In this document: in pieces, positions 32,901-40,685 of the stretch
Layout of the letters: every line of letters starts with the position of its first letter
How positions within the stretch are numbered: the first letter of the stretch is position 1
Notes under the pieces: generated by a model
The model's database searches: none
What the model was told of the DNA's origin: nothing
The model's input: only the letters and a program-made list of their open reading frames with translations
Translations under genes and position numbers: made by a program
Source of the DNA: a bacterium
GTDB lineage: Bacteria; Sysuimicrobiota; Sysuimicrobiia; Sysuimicrobiales; Humicultoraceae
Assembly: GCA_030018905.1 (NCBI GenBank)
Contig: JASEHJ010000002.1
Location: forward strand, 1 to 48,747
Direction of reading: 5' to 3'
DNA length: 48,747 nucleotides

Positions 32901-35138
32901 TCCTCGGTGTGCTGCATGTACGCCACCAAAGAGGCGATCCTGGCGCGAGAGCACCTTCCCGAGGCCGAGTGTACGGTCTACTACGGGGATCTGCGCGCCT
33001 TCGGCAAGGGCTTCGATGCCTACCTCGAGCGGGCCAAGCGCAACCAGGTCCGGTATGTGCGCACGCGCGTGGCGTCTATCCGTGAAGACCCGCACACCCG
33101 GTCGCTCGTCTTCAGGGTGGAGGAGAACGGGGTTGTACGCGAAGAACAGGCCGACTTGGTCGTGCTGGCGGTGGGTTTAACCCCGCCCAGGGACGCCGAC
33201 GCGCTGGCCCGTGCCGCGGGAATAGCGCTCAACGAGCACGGATTCGCCGCCACGGTACCCTCCGCGCCGATGGAGACCAGCCGACCCGGCGTGTTTGTGG
33301 CCGGAGGATTCCGCGGGCCCAAGGACATCCCCGACTCCGTTGTGGACGGCAGCGGCGCGGCCGCGGCTGCGATGGCCGTTATCGGGTCGGCCCGGGGGAC
33401 CCAGATCGTTCCCAAGATCTATCCTCCCGAGATGTTGCTGGATCCGGAACCGCGGGTCGGCGTGTTCGTATGCCACTGCGGGTCGAACATCGCCGGCGTG
33501 GTGGACGTGGTCGGCCTGGCCGACCACGCCAGGACGCTGCCGGGCGTGGTCCTGGCCGAGACGTCGCTCTATACCTGCTCGGCCGATACCCTGATACGCA
33601 TCAAGGAGGCAATAATCGAGGAGCACCTCAACCGGGTGGTGGTGGCGAGCTGCACCCCGCGTACGCACGAACCTATTTTCCGAGAGACGCTGCGCGAGGC
33701 CGGGCTCAACCCCTACCTGTTCGAGATGGCCAACATTCGCGACCAGTGCAGCTGGGTGCACCGCGACGATCCCTCCGGCGCCACGGATAAGGCGCGCGCG
33801 CTGATCGCGGGGGCGGTCGCCCGAGCCGCCCGCCTGGCCCCGCTGCACAAGGTGCTGGTGCCGATGCGAAACGAGGCACTGGTGATCGGTGGAGGCGTGG
33901 CAGGCCTGACCGCCAGCCTCAACCTGGCCGAGCAGGGATTTTCGGTGGTGCTGGTGGAGCGGTCGCAGGAGCTGGGTGGCCGCCTGCGCTCACCGCTCCT
34001 GACCTGGGGCGGCGCTCCGGCCGCGGATTCGCTGCGGGAGTTGGTCGGACGGGTAACCGGCCATCCGCGTGTGCGGGTGCTGACCGGATGCAGGGTCGTT
34101 TCATCCCACGGCACGGTAGGCAACTTCGAAACCACGGTCGCAGGCCCGGATGGAGAGCACAGCTTCGGGCACGGGGTGACCGTCATCGCCACCGGCCTTC
34201 AGGAGTGGAAGCCCGCGGCCTACGGGGCCGGCCAGGACGCACGCGTGGTGACGCTCTCGGAGTTTGAGTCGCGCCTCATGACCGGTGGCGGGTCGCCTCA
34301 GGAGACTCCGTCATCGGTGGTAATGCTGTTGTGCGCCGGCCCCTGGGACCGCATGCCCTTCTACTGCAGCCGCACCTGCTGCGCCCAGTCCCTGGCCGCC
34401 GCGTTGGCGTTCAAGCGGGTGAACCCCGAGGTTCCCGTCACGGTCATCGCCCGCGAGATCCGGACCTACGGGTTTACCGAGGAACTGTTCACCCAGGCGC
34501 GGCAGGCGGGGATCGTGGTGTTCCGCCACTCGGCCGAGGAGCCCCCGCAGATCACGCGCACTCCTGAGGCCGCGACCGTAACCGTGCGGGACCAGGCGCT
34601 CGGCGAGGAGATCACCCTGGATGCCGGCCTGTTGGTCGTGGCGCCGGCTCAGGTGCCCTCGGACGGCGCGTCCGACCTTACCACGATCTTCAAGGTGCCG
34701 GCGTCCGCGGACGGCTTCTTCCTGGAGGCCCATGTGAAGCTGAGGCCGGCGGAGTTCGCCAGCGAGGGGCTGTTCCTCTGCGGAGGCGCTCACTACCCCA
34801 AGCCGCTGGACGAGGCGATCGCCCAATCCCTGGCATCTGCGGCTCGGGCCAGCACCCTGTTGTGGCGCGACAGCCTGGAGGTCGGCGGCGTTGTGACCGC
34901 GGTTGACCGCGACCGCTGCACAACCTGCCTGACCTGCCTCCGGGTGTGCGCCTACGACGCCATATCGTTTGACGCCGACGGCATTGCCGTCATTGAGCCC
35001 ACCCGCTGCCAGGGCTGCGGCCTGTGCGTGGCGGTGTGTCCGGGCAGCGCGCTCAGCCTGGGACACTACTCGCGAGACCAGATGCTCGCCAAGATTACCG
35101 CGCTGCTGGGCGAGATGGAGGTCGTTCGTGTCAACTGA
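29967..35138 (+). CDS. hdrA: Giant fusion: cNMP-like domain, HisKA, HdrA with inserted GltD-like module, second HdrA, ferredoxins
   Basis: An uninterrupted 1723-residue frame. Domains: cNMP-binding-type beta-roll (1-125); HisKA-like helices with H158 in ATHDLRSPAA (150-210) and no ATPase domain; Pro/Ala-rich linker (211-254); first HdrA unit with FAD site GGGIAG (258), C302/C305 and ferredoxin C354-C364; an inserted GltD/NfnB-like module (about 400-815) with CRDACP, FAD site GSGPAGL (about 498) and NAD(P)-type GGGNVGFD (about 627); resumed HdrA with CxxC motifs (868-884) and VGSRD; second HdrA unit from 1163 (VCHCGSN), FAD site GGGVAG (about 1305), and two C-terminal ferredoxin motifs (CTTCLTCLRVC, CQGCGLCVAVCP). 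It should bifurcate or confurcate electrons among NAD(P)H, ferredoxin and HdrB. The N-terminus resembles the kinase encoded just upstream. GGGGGAGG precedes the ATG. Confidence 0.87.
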   Translation: MIQRDALDRCALFGGLGPSARDLVASLGTVVSFQSGERIFSEGEEARDFYVIHEGRVALEMRAPEQGEELPRSVVVSVLGAGESLGWSALVPPFVLTMSAVCLEPAVLVAISGPVLRRLMSLDWEIGYHIMAGLVDLVEYRMANIRTRLTQMQAVATHDLRSPAARVTSYLEAMLAGSAGDLTEDQRHILERCRQRLADQIELLDRLVRVSPPVPEERGGGLPSAPAARPAGPSEESEAAGVAEEAPGAAVGAAMVVGGGIAGIQAALDLADAGIKVHLVERGSAIGGRMATLDKTFPTNDCAMCILSPKLSGIRLHPNIELHTLAEMERLEGSAGDLRATIRHRPRFVDLLRCTACGDCATACPIGVPREFNAALAPRTAIYRSYAQAVPGAYAIDKRGSAPCRDACPIHQRAQGYAALVAQGRYEEAFRVIQMENPFPGICGRVCNHRCEDACSRGLVDGAVNLAALKRFVADWAYARPREPEAQVEPVHPERVAVVGSGPAGLTAARDLAVKGYRVTVFEALPAAGGMMRVGIPEHRLPTPIIEREIADITGLGVEIRCNSRVSHVRDLFAEGFNAIFLATGAHRARKLPIPGADLPGVLVSTDVLQNARLGQPVSLGRRVLVLGGGNVGFDVARTCVRLGAEVHVACPEAREAMPAHAWEIAAAEEEGIRVHPSTSFVRVLERDGRAAGMECRKVRSMRFDEARRLHLDLVEGSEHVLEADTVIFAIGLAPQTEITSGLPGIATTPWGSMQVEADSQSAGYPGLFAGGDLVTGTAFVVDAIAAGARAARGIHAYLRGTTLEADPQAPVAKLTPDEVEGRLLRGQIRLQPRSGVHELPPAVRRASFVEVDEGLTEEEARQEAARCLACGVCAECLACVQACRREAINHAETERVETLRVGAVVLAPGIEPFDAAHADAYGVGRFPNVLTGPQFERLLSASGPTQGHITRPSDSAEPRRIAFLQCVGSRDQQNRYCSSVCCMYATKEAILAREHLPEAECTVYYGDLRAFGKGFDAYLERAKRNQVRYVRTRVASIREDPHTRSLVFRVEENGVVREEQADLVVLAVGLTPPRDADALARAAGIALNEHGFAATVPSAPMETSRPGVFVAGGFRGPKDIPDSVVDGSGAAAAAMAVIGSARGTQIVPKIYPPEMLLDPEPRVGVFVCHCGSNIAGVVDVVGLADHARTLPGVVLAETSLYTCSADTLIRIKEAIIEEHLNRVVVASCTPRTHEPIFRETLREAGLNPYLFEMANIRDQCSWVHRDDPSGATDKARALIAGAVARAARLAPLHKVLVPMRNEALVIGGGVAGLTASLNLAEQGFSVVLVERSQELGGRLRSPLLTWGGAPAADSLRELVGRVTGHPRVRVLTGCRVVSSHGTVGNFETTVAGPDGEHSFGHGVTVIATGLQEWKPAAYGAGQDARVVTLSEFESRLMTGGGSPQETPSSVVMLLCAGPWDRMPFYCSRTCCAQSLAAALAFKRVNPEVPVTVIAREIRTYGFTEELFTQARQAGIVVFRHSAEEPPQITRTPEAATVTVRDQALGEEITLDAGLLVVAPAQVPSDGASDLTTIFKVPASADGFFLEAHVKLRPAEFASEGLFLCGGAHYPKPLDEAIAQSLASAARASTLLWRDSLEVGGVVTAVDRDRCTTCLTCLRVCAYDAISFDADGIAVIEPTRCQGCGLCVAVCPGSALSLGHYSRDQMLAKITALLGEMEVVRVN

Positions 35139-35598
35139 CGTTGCCCCGGTCCCAACGGAGACCGAGGCCAAGCCGGCCGCGGTGGAGATCGTGGCCTTCT
35201 GCTGCTTCTACTGCGCCTACGCCGCCGCCGACCTAGCGGGCGTGATGCGTCTGGCCTATCCGCCCAACGTGAAGGTGGTCCTGCTGCCGTGCACCGGCGG
35301 AATTGACCCCATCTACATCCTGCGCGCCTTCGAGGCCGGGGCCGACGGGGTGTTCGTGGCAGGATGCCTAGAAGGGCAGTGCCACTACCAGGTGGGCAAC
35401 TACCACGCCAAGGCGCGTGTCCGATACCTCAAGGAGCGTCTCGAGGAGGTAGGCATCGGTGGGCAGCGCCTGGAGATGTTCAATCTCTCCTCGGCCGAGG
35501 GCCCGCGGTTTGCCGAGATAGCCCGAGAGATGGCCGAACGCATCACGGCACTGGGCCCGACGCCGCTCAAGCGGCCGCGGACCGGAGCAGATCTGTGA
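35128..35598 (+). CDS. mvhD: MvhD, [2Fe-2S] electron-transfer subunit to HdrA
   Basis: A 156-residue MvhD/FrhD-type protein from a GTG at 35128 with GGAGG 6 bases upstream; it overlaps the giant hdrA by 11 bases. The motifs are canonical: FCCFYCAYAAADLAG, LLPCTGGIDP and GCLEGQCHYQVGN. It links HdrA to a hydrogenase or formate dehydrogenase. In the first Hdr set of this locus the same domain is fused to an HdrA half (22103). A [NiFe]-hydrogenase large subunit of group-3 type lies at the right end of the window and is one candidate donor. Confidence 0.92.
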   Translation: MSTDVAPVPTETEAKPAAVEIVAFCCFYCAYAAADLAGVMRLAYPPNVKVVLLPCTGGIDPIYILRAFEAGADGVFVAGCLEGQCHYQVGNYHAKARVRYLKERLEEVGIGGQRLEMFNLSSAEGPRFAEIAREMAERITALGPTPLKRPRTGADL

Positions 35599-35609
35599 CG
35601 AGGTCAACC

Positions 35610-36962
35610 ATGACCCGTTCTACGCTTGCCCACGAGGTCCGGCAGGAGAGCGGCCAGGATCTCCCGCTCTGCTTCCAGTGTAAGGTGTGCACGAGCGGAT
35701 GCCCGCTGGCCGCGGAGATGGACCTGGCGCCGCACGCCGCGATGCGCGCGCTGCAGCTGGGGGTTGACGAACGGCTGCTGCGGAGCAACACCTTCTGGCT
35801 GTGCGCTTCCTGCCAGGCGTGCACCGCGCGCTGCCCCCAGGGGATTGACGTGGCCCGCGTTATGGATGCGCTGCGGATCGTCGCCGCGCGGCGGCGGATT
35901 CCTGCGCGCGTGCCCGAGGCGCTGATCTTCACGCAGGCCGCGGTTCGCAGCATCCGCCTGTTCGGGCGGCTGTTCGAGGCGGGCGTGGGAGCAGAGGTCA
36001 ATCTCCGGATGCGCCAGCCGCTCCGCCAGGGGAAGTTCGCGCTCCGGATGCTCAAGGCGGGTAAGCTTCGGCTGGTGCCCGACCTACCCGGCCGCCCCTC
36101 GGACAAGCAGGCGGAAGCGGGCGAGATTGCATACTACCCAGGGTGCGCGCTGCACGCCAGTGCGAGGGAGTACGATACCTCCACTCGCGCTGTAGCCGCT
36201 ACGCTCGGGGTAAAGCTGCGCGAGATCGGCGGGTGGCGGTGCTGCGGGGCCACCGCAGGGCACCAGACTTCTGCCGATCTAGCCCTGGAGCTGCCGCTGG
36301 CCAATCTGAGCCTTGCGGCCCGGGCAGGGCACGCCGCCGTGACCGCGCCCTGCGCCGCCTGCTTCTCACGCCTGCGCCATGCCCAGGTGGAGGGCGCCGA
36401 CCGGGCGCCGCAGGCGTTGCGCGTGCAACATCTGCTGCACACCTTCCTGGAAGGCGGGCTGGAGTCGGTTCGTGCTAGGGTCAAGCGGCCGCTACATGGT
36501 ATGCGGGTGGCCTGCTATTACGGCTGCCTGCTCACGCGGCCGCCCGCGGTCACCGGCGCCGAGCGCCCTGAGTATCCGATGGAGATGGACCGGCTGATCA
36601 GAGCGTTAGGCGGGGTGCCGGTCCCATGGTCGTACAAGACCGAGTGCTGCGGGGCGGGGCATGCGATCGTGCGTCCGGGCCTGGTTATTGAACTGACGGG
36701 CCGCATCCTGCGGGACGCTCAGGCCGCCGGCGCGGAGGCGGTGGCGGTGGCCTGCCCTCTTTGTCACAACAACCTTGACGCCAGGCAGGAAGAGGCGGCA
36801 CGCGCCGCCGGGCTGCCTCCCATGCCGGCCTTCTTCTTCACTCAACTGATGGCAATCGCGTTTGGTCTCCACGGGCAGGCCGTTGGCCTAGAAGGTCTGA
36901 TGACCGATCCACGCCCGCTGCTCCAGATGCGGGGGCTGACCGATAGCGGCGCCGAGATCTGA
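35610..36962 (+). CDS. HdrC-HdrB fusion protein
   Basis: About 450 residues. The first 190 are HdrC-like: CFQCKVCTSGCP and CASCQACTARCP, then helices similar to the separate HdrC at 23934 (shared ...RLFGR). The rest is HdrB with two CCG domains: YPGCALHAS ... WRCCGATAGH ... CAACFSR, and CYYGCLLTR ... ECCGAGHAI ... CPLCHNN. The ATG at 35610 has GAGGTC upstream; a GTG at 35595 overlapping the mvhD stop (GTGA) is also plausible. It completes a second Hdr module with the giant HdrA and MvhD. The fusion fixes HdrB:HdrC stoichiometry; all cluster cysteines are intact. Confidence 0.88.
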   Translation: MTRSTLAHEVRQESGQDLPLCFQCKVCTSGCPLAAEMDLAPHAAMRALQLGVDERLLRSNTFWLCASCQACTARCPQGIDVARVMDALRIVAARRRIPARVPEALIFTQAAVRSIRLFGRLFEAGVGAEVNLRMRQPLRQGKFALRMLKAGKLRLVPDLPGRPSDKQAEAGEIAYYPGCALHASAREYDTSTRAVAATLGVKLREIGGWRCCGATAGHQTSADLALELPLANLSLAARAGHAAVTAPCAACFSRLRHAQVEGADRAPQALRVQHLLHTFLEGGLESVRARVKRPLHGMRVACYYGCLLTRPPAVTGAERPEYPMEMDRLIRALGGVPVPWSYKTECCGAGHAIVRPGLVIELTGRILRDAQAAGAEAVAVACPLCHNNLDARQEEAARAAGLPPMPAFFFTQLMAIAFGLHGQAVGLEGLMTDPRPLLQMRGLTDSGAEI

Positions 36963-36978
36963 TCACAGGGAGGTAGAC

Positions 36979-37605
36979 ATGTACCCGGAGAAACCAATCA
37001 ACGAGTTCCTCGCCAAGCTGGCCTCGGCCGCCCCGGAGCCGGGAGGTGGGGCCGCGGCCGCGCTGACCGGGGCTACCGGCGCCGCGCTGGTTAGCATGGT
37101 GGCCAACCTGACCGTAGGCAGGGAGAAGTACGCGGCGGTCCAGGCGGAGATGGAGCAGGCCAGGGATCGGGCCGACGAGCTGCGAGGGGAGTTCTTGGCG
37201 GCCATTGACCAGGACGCCGAGTCGTTCCGACGGGTGATGGAGGCCTACAAGCTGCCACGCGAGACCGATGAGCAGAAGGCCGCTCGCAAGACGGCTATCC
37301 AGCAGGCTCTTCGCGAGGCCTCCGAGGTCCCGACTCAGGTGATCCGCCTGTGCGAAGAGGTGGCCCGCTGGAGCAAGGTCGTGACCGAGAAGGGCAACGT
37401 GCAGTTGATCACCGACGCTGCCATCGCGGCGCTGCTGGCCGACTCAGGGGCGCAGAGCGCCGCCCTCAACGTCAAGATCAACCTGGGCCCGATCGGTGAC
37501 CCCGCGTTCACCGGCCCGCTGTGGGCAGGGATCCAGGCCACGCTTGAGGGCATACGGGCGGTGCGCGACGAGGTCGTGAAGATCACCTACGAGAGGCTCG
37601 GGTGA
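36979..37605 (+). CDS. fchA: Methenyl-THF cyclohydrolase (formiminotransferase-cyclodeaminase family)
   Basis: A 208-residue helical protein of the FchA family, with PINEFLAKLASAAPEPGGG at the N-terminus and later ITDAAIAALLADSGAQSAALNV. It interconverts 10-formyl-THF and 5,10-methenyl-THF, the step after Fhs. GGGAGGTAGAC precedes the ATG. It is followed by folD, which may also have cyclohydrolase activity, so the step may be covered twice. The cyclodeaminase role in histidine breakdown is unlikely, as no formiminotransferase gene is near. Confidence 0.88.
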   Translation: MYPEKPINEFLAKLASAAPEPGGGAAAALTGATGAALVSMVANLTVGREKYAAVQAEMEQARDRADELRGEFLAAIDQDAESFRRVMEAYKLPRETDEQKAARKTAIQQALREASEVPTQVIRLCEEVARWSKVVTEKGNVQLITDAAIAALLADSGAQSAALNVKINLGPIGDPAFTGPLWAGIQATLEGIRAVRDEVVKITYERLG

Positions 37606-37611
37606 GCGCCG

Positions 37612-38535
37612 ATGGCGGAGATCATTGACGGCAACGCCATCGCCGAGGAGATCAAGTCCGAACTCAAGGCCGAGATCGCGGAGATGCAGGCGAAGGGGCG
37701 CAATCCGGGTGTGGCCACGCTCCTGGTCGGAGATGACTACGGCGCGAAGATGTACCGGCGCCAGGTCGAGCGCACCGCGGCAGAGATAGGGCTGGCCTAC
37801 AGGGATGTCTCACTCCCGGCAGATGCCGTCCTGGAGGACGTCGTCAGCGCGATGCACGCGCTCAACCAGGACCCGACAGTACACGGTATCCTGCCGCTGC
37901 GGCCCTTGCCCAAGGGGATGCCTGAGGCGCCCGTGCTTGAGGCGATGGATCCAGCCAAGGACATTGATTGCCTGCACGCGATCAACGCCGGCCGGCTGTC
38001 CCTGGGGCAGCCCGTGGTCTACCCGGCCACCCCATGGGCCTGTTATGTGCTGCTGGAGCGGTTCTACGCCCGCAAGGGGCTGGATCCTAAGACGGCGTTC
38101 GAGGGCAAGGATTTGGTGATAGTGGGACGCAGCAACATCGTGGGCAAGCCCGCCTACTTCCTGGCGCTGGAGCGAAACGCGACGGCCACCACCGTGCACT
38201 CTTTCACCTCTCGGGCCGGCACCTTGCCCGCGCACACGCGCAGGGCCGACATCCTGATCGTCGCCATGGGTAAGGCCGAGTTCATCACCGCTGAGATGGT
38301 CAAACCGGGCGCCATCGTCGTGGACGTGGGTATCAACATGAAACCGGTTCTGGACAGCGCGGGTCAGCCGGTGCTGGACGACCGCGGCCGTCCCAAGCGG
38401 AAGACGGTGGGTGACGTTGCCTTCGACGAGGTCCGGGAGGTCGCGGGCGCCATCACCCCGGTGCCGGGCGGAGTCGGGTCGGTCACCAACATGCTGCTCA
38501 TGCGCAACGCAGTTCGAGCCGCTGGGAGGGTCTGA
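37612..38535 (+). CDS. folD: FolD, methylene-THF dehydrogenase / methenyl-THF cyclohydrolase
   Basis: A 307-residue FolD. The active-site Lys lies in YGAKMYRRQ (the YxxxK of the family), and HGILPLRPLPKGM and PATPWACYVLLERF are recognisable. The Rossmann-site GRSNIVGKPA and the C-terminal TPVPGGVGSVTNMLL are conserved. It reduces methenyl-THF to methylene-THF with NAD(P)H. It begins 6 bases after fchA and is followed within 3 bases by the NuoE-like gene. Confidence 0.94.
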   Translation: MAEIIDGNAIAEEIKSELKAEIAEMQAKGRNPGVATLLVGDDYGAKMYRRQVERTAAEIGLAYRDVSLPADAVLEDVVSAMHALNQDPTVHGILPLRPLPKGMPEAPVLEAMDPAKDIDCLHAINAGRLSLGQPVVYPATPWACYVLLERFYARKGLDPKTAFEGKDLVIVGRSNIVGKPAYFLALERNATATTVHSFTSRAGTLPAHTRRADILIVAMGKAEFITAEMVKPGAIVVDVGINMKPVLDSAGQPVLDDRGRPKRKTVGDVAFDEVREVAGAITPVPGGVGSVTNMLLMRNAVRAAGRV

Positions 38536-38537
38536 TA

Positions 38538-39083
38538 ATGCCCTCTGCCGCTTCGGGCACCACGGCCCGGCCGCGCAAGACAGTCTACCTTGGCGATCCC
38601 CTGGCCGAACCGCCGCCGCCCGAGCTGCTGGCCATCCTGGAGCGCCACCGGGGCCGCGGTGATGTGCTGGTGACCGTGCTGCAGCAGATCCAGGCGCAGT
38701 ACGGCTACCTTCCCGAACGCTCCGTGCGATACGCCTCCCGGGAGCTGGGCATTCCCCTGGCGCGCTTGTACGGGGTGGCCACGTTCTACAATCAGTTCCG
38801 CTTCACCCCTCCGGGCCGCATCCAGTTGCAGGTGTGCTGCGGCACGGCCTGCCACGTCGGGGGCGCTCCGGCAATCGTGGAGAGGCTGAAGGCGCACCTG
38901 CAGATCGCGGAGAACCAGACGACCCCGGACGGGATCTTCACGCTGCAGACCGTCTTCTGTGTCGGTTGCTGCAGTTTGGCCCCGGTCGTCATCGCCAGCG
39001 GCGCGGCACACGGCCGCATGACACCGGGAGGAGCCGAGAGCCTGGTGCGCGATCTGGGTGCGGCAGAGGAGGGCCGTCCGTGA
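38538..39083 (+). CDS. nuoE: NuoE-like [2Fe-2S] subunit of formate dehydrogenase
   Basis: A 181-residue thioredoxin-like ferredoxin of the NuoE/HoxE family. The cluster ligands are C100 and C105 (CCGTACH), and C141 and C145 (CVGCC); YGVATFYNQF is the typical N-domain motif. With the NuoF-like and FdhA proteins encoded next it forms the NAD(P)-linked part of a cytoplasmic formate dehydrogenase. Its stop overlaps the next start (GTGA at 39080). Confidence 0.9.
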   Translation: MPSAASGTTARPRKTVYLGDPLAEPPPPELLAILERHRGRGDVLVTVLQQIQAQYGYLPERSVRYASRELGIPLARLYGVATFYNQFRFTPPGRIQLQVCCGTACHVGGAPAIVERLKAHLQIAENQTTPDGIFTLQTVFCVGCCSLAPVVIASGAAHGRMTPGGAESLVRDLGAAEEGRP

Positions 39084-40681
39084 GGTCCACGGTCAAGGTC
39101 GGGACTTCCACCTGCGGCCTGGCCACAGGAGCCGAGGCCACTTTCCGTGCCCTGCAAGAGGCGGTGTCAGAGACGGGGCTGGCGGTCTCGACCCAGCGTA
39201 CGGGCTGCCTTGGCGCGTGCCACCGCGAGCCGTTGGTAGAGATCGTTGTGGACGGCGCGCATGTGCTCTACGGCCCTGTTACCGCCGACCGAGCGCGCCC
39301 CTTGCTGGAAGGGCACTTCACGCTGCATGGAGCGCCTCCGCCGCCGGAGGACTGGGTTGTCAGTCGCACCCCCGATCGTCGTGACTACGCCTTCTTTGCC
39401 CCGCAGGTGAAGGTGACCACAGCCAACTGCGGCGTCATCGATCCGCTCTCACTGGAAGACTACCTCGCGGCCGGAGGCTACGAGGGACTGCGCCGGGCGC
39501 TGGCGATGTCACCCGAGGCCGTCGTCGCAGCGGTCACTGACGGCCGCCTGCGGGGACGGGGAGGAGCGGGCTACCCCACAGGTCTCAAGTGGAAGATCTG
39601 CCGCAGCCAGCCAGATCCGCTGAAGTACCTGGTCTGCAATGCCGACGAGGGAGACCCCGGCGCGTTCATGGACCGGACCCTTATCGAGGGCGATCCGCAC
39701 CGTGTTCTGGAGGGCATGATCATCGCGGCGCACGGGATCGGGGCGCGGTGGGGATATGCGTATGTTCGGGCCGAGTATCCCCTTGCGGTCAAGCACCTGG
39801 AAGCGGCGATCGCACAGGCCCGCGACGCGGGCTACCTTGGGACCGATATCCTGGGCTCCGGGCTGGATTTCGATGTGATCGTCAAGGAAGGGGCCGGCGC
39901 GTTCGTGTGTGGTGAGGAGACGGCGCTGATGCACTCAATCGAAGGGCGGCGGGGAACGCCCCGCATGCGTCCGCCGTATCCCGCCGCGTCAGGACTGTGG
40001 GGGCATCCGACGAACATCAACAACGTCGAGTCCTATGCCAGTGTACCGAGCATCATGACGGGCGGCGCCGAATGGTTCTCGAGTCTCGGAACGTCCGAGA
40101 GCGGAGGAACCAAGACCTTCGCCCTCGCCGGTGCGATCCAGCGCACCGGCCTGGTCGAGGTACCCATCGGGGTGAGCCTGAGGCAGGTGATCTTCGACGT
40201 CGGGGGCGGCATCCGCGACGGGCATAGCTTCAAGGCGGTGCAGATCGGCGGGCCCTCAGGCGGGTGTCTCCCGGAGTGCCTGCTGGATACCCCGGTGGAC
40301 TACGGTCCCCTGCGGGCCACCGGGGCTATCATGGGCTCCGGTGGAATGGTCGTTGTGGACGATACCACCTGCATGGTGGATCTTGCCCGTTACTTCCTGA
40401 GCTTCACCCAGGACGAATCTTGTGGCAAGTGCATTCCCTGCCGGATCGGGACCCGCAAGATGCTGGGGATCCTCACCAAGATCACCAGGGGCGAGGGCGA
40501 TACCGCCGATCTTGACCGCCTGCAGCAGGTCGCGCATACTATCCACACCACCTCGCTCTGTGGGTTGGGCCAGACAGCGCCCAACCCGGTGCTGACCACC
40601 CTGCGGTACTTCCGGGACGAGTACGCGGCGCACATCCACGACCGGCACTGCCCGGCGGGGACGTGCACTGCATTGAGGTGA
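39080..40681 (+). CDS. nuoF: NuoF-like NAD(P)H- and FMN-binding subunit of formate dehydrogenase
   Basis: A 533-residue protein from a GTG overlapping the nuoE stop. The N-terminal thioredoxin-like [2Fe-2S] domain has TSTCGLATGA and TGCLGACHREP. The FMN/NADH domain has GRGGAGYPTGLKW, NADEGDPGAFMDR and GAGAFVCGEETAL. The C-terminal [4Fe-4S] motif is ESCGKCIPCRIGT with the last Cys in TSLCGLGQ. Unlike HndC/HymB-type subunits it stops soon after this cluster and lacks an extra C-terminal ferredoxin domain. It passes electrons between NAD(P)H and FdhA; whether it also bifurcates to ferredoxin cannot be told. Confidence 0.92.
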   Translation: MRSTVKVGTSTCGLATGAEATFRALQEAVSETGLAVSTQRTGCLGACHREPLVEIVVDGAHVLYGPVTADRARPLLEGHFTLHGAPPPPEDWVVSRTPDRRDYAFFAPQVKVTTANCGVIDPLSLEDYLAAGGYEGLRRALAMSPEAVVAAVTDGRLRGRGGAGYPTGLKWKICRSQPDPLKYLVCNADEGDPGAFMDRTLIEGDPHRVLEGMIIAAHGIGARWGYAYVRAEYPLAVKHLEAAIAQARDAGYLGTDILGSGLDFDVIVKEGAGAFVCGEETALMHSIEGRRGTPRMRPPYPAASGLWGHPTNINNVESYASVPSIMTGGAEWFSSLGTSESGGTKTFALAGAIQRTGLVEVPIGVSLRQVIFDVGGGIRDGHSFKAVQIGGPSGGCLPECLLDTPVDYGPLRATGAIMGSGGMVVVDDTTCMVDLARYFLSFTQDESCGKCIPCRIGTRKMLGILTKITRGEGDTADLDRLQQVAHTIHTTSLCGLGQTAPNPVLTTLRYFRDEYAAHIHDRHCPAGTCTALR

Positions 40682-40685
40682 TGAC

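Noticed and set aside
30729-35138. A separate hdrA gene starting at the internal ATG at 30729
   Set aside because: There is no ribosome-binding site before it, and the frame runs unbroken through a linker from the cNMP/HisKA part, so a fusion is the direct reading. Kept as the main alternative to test.
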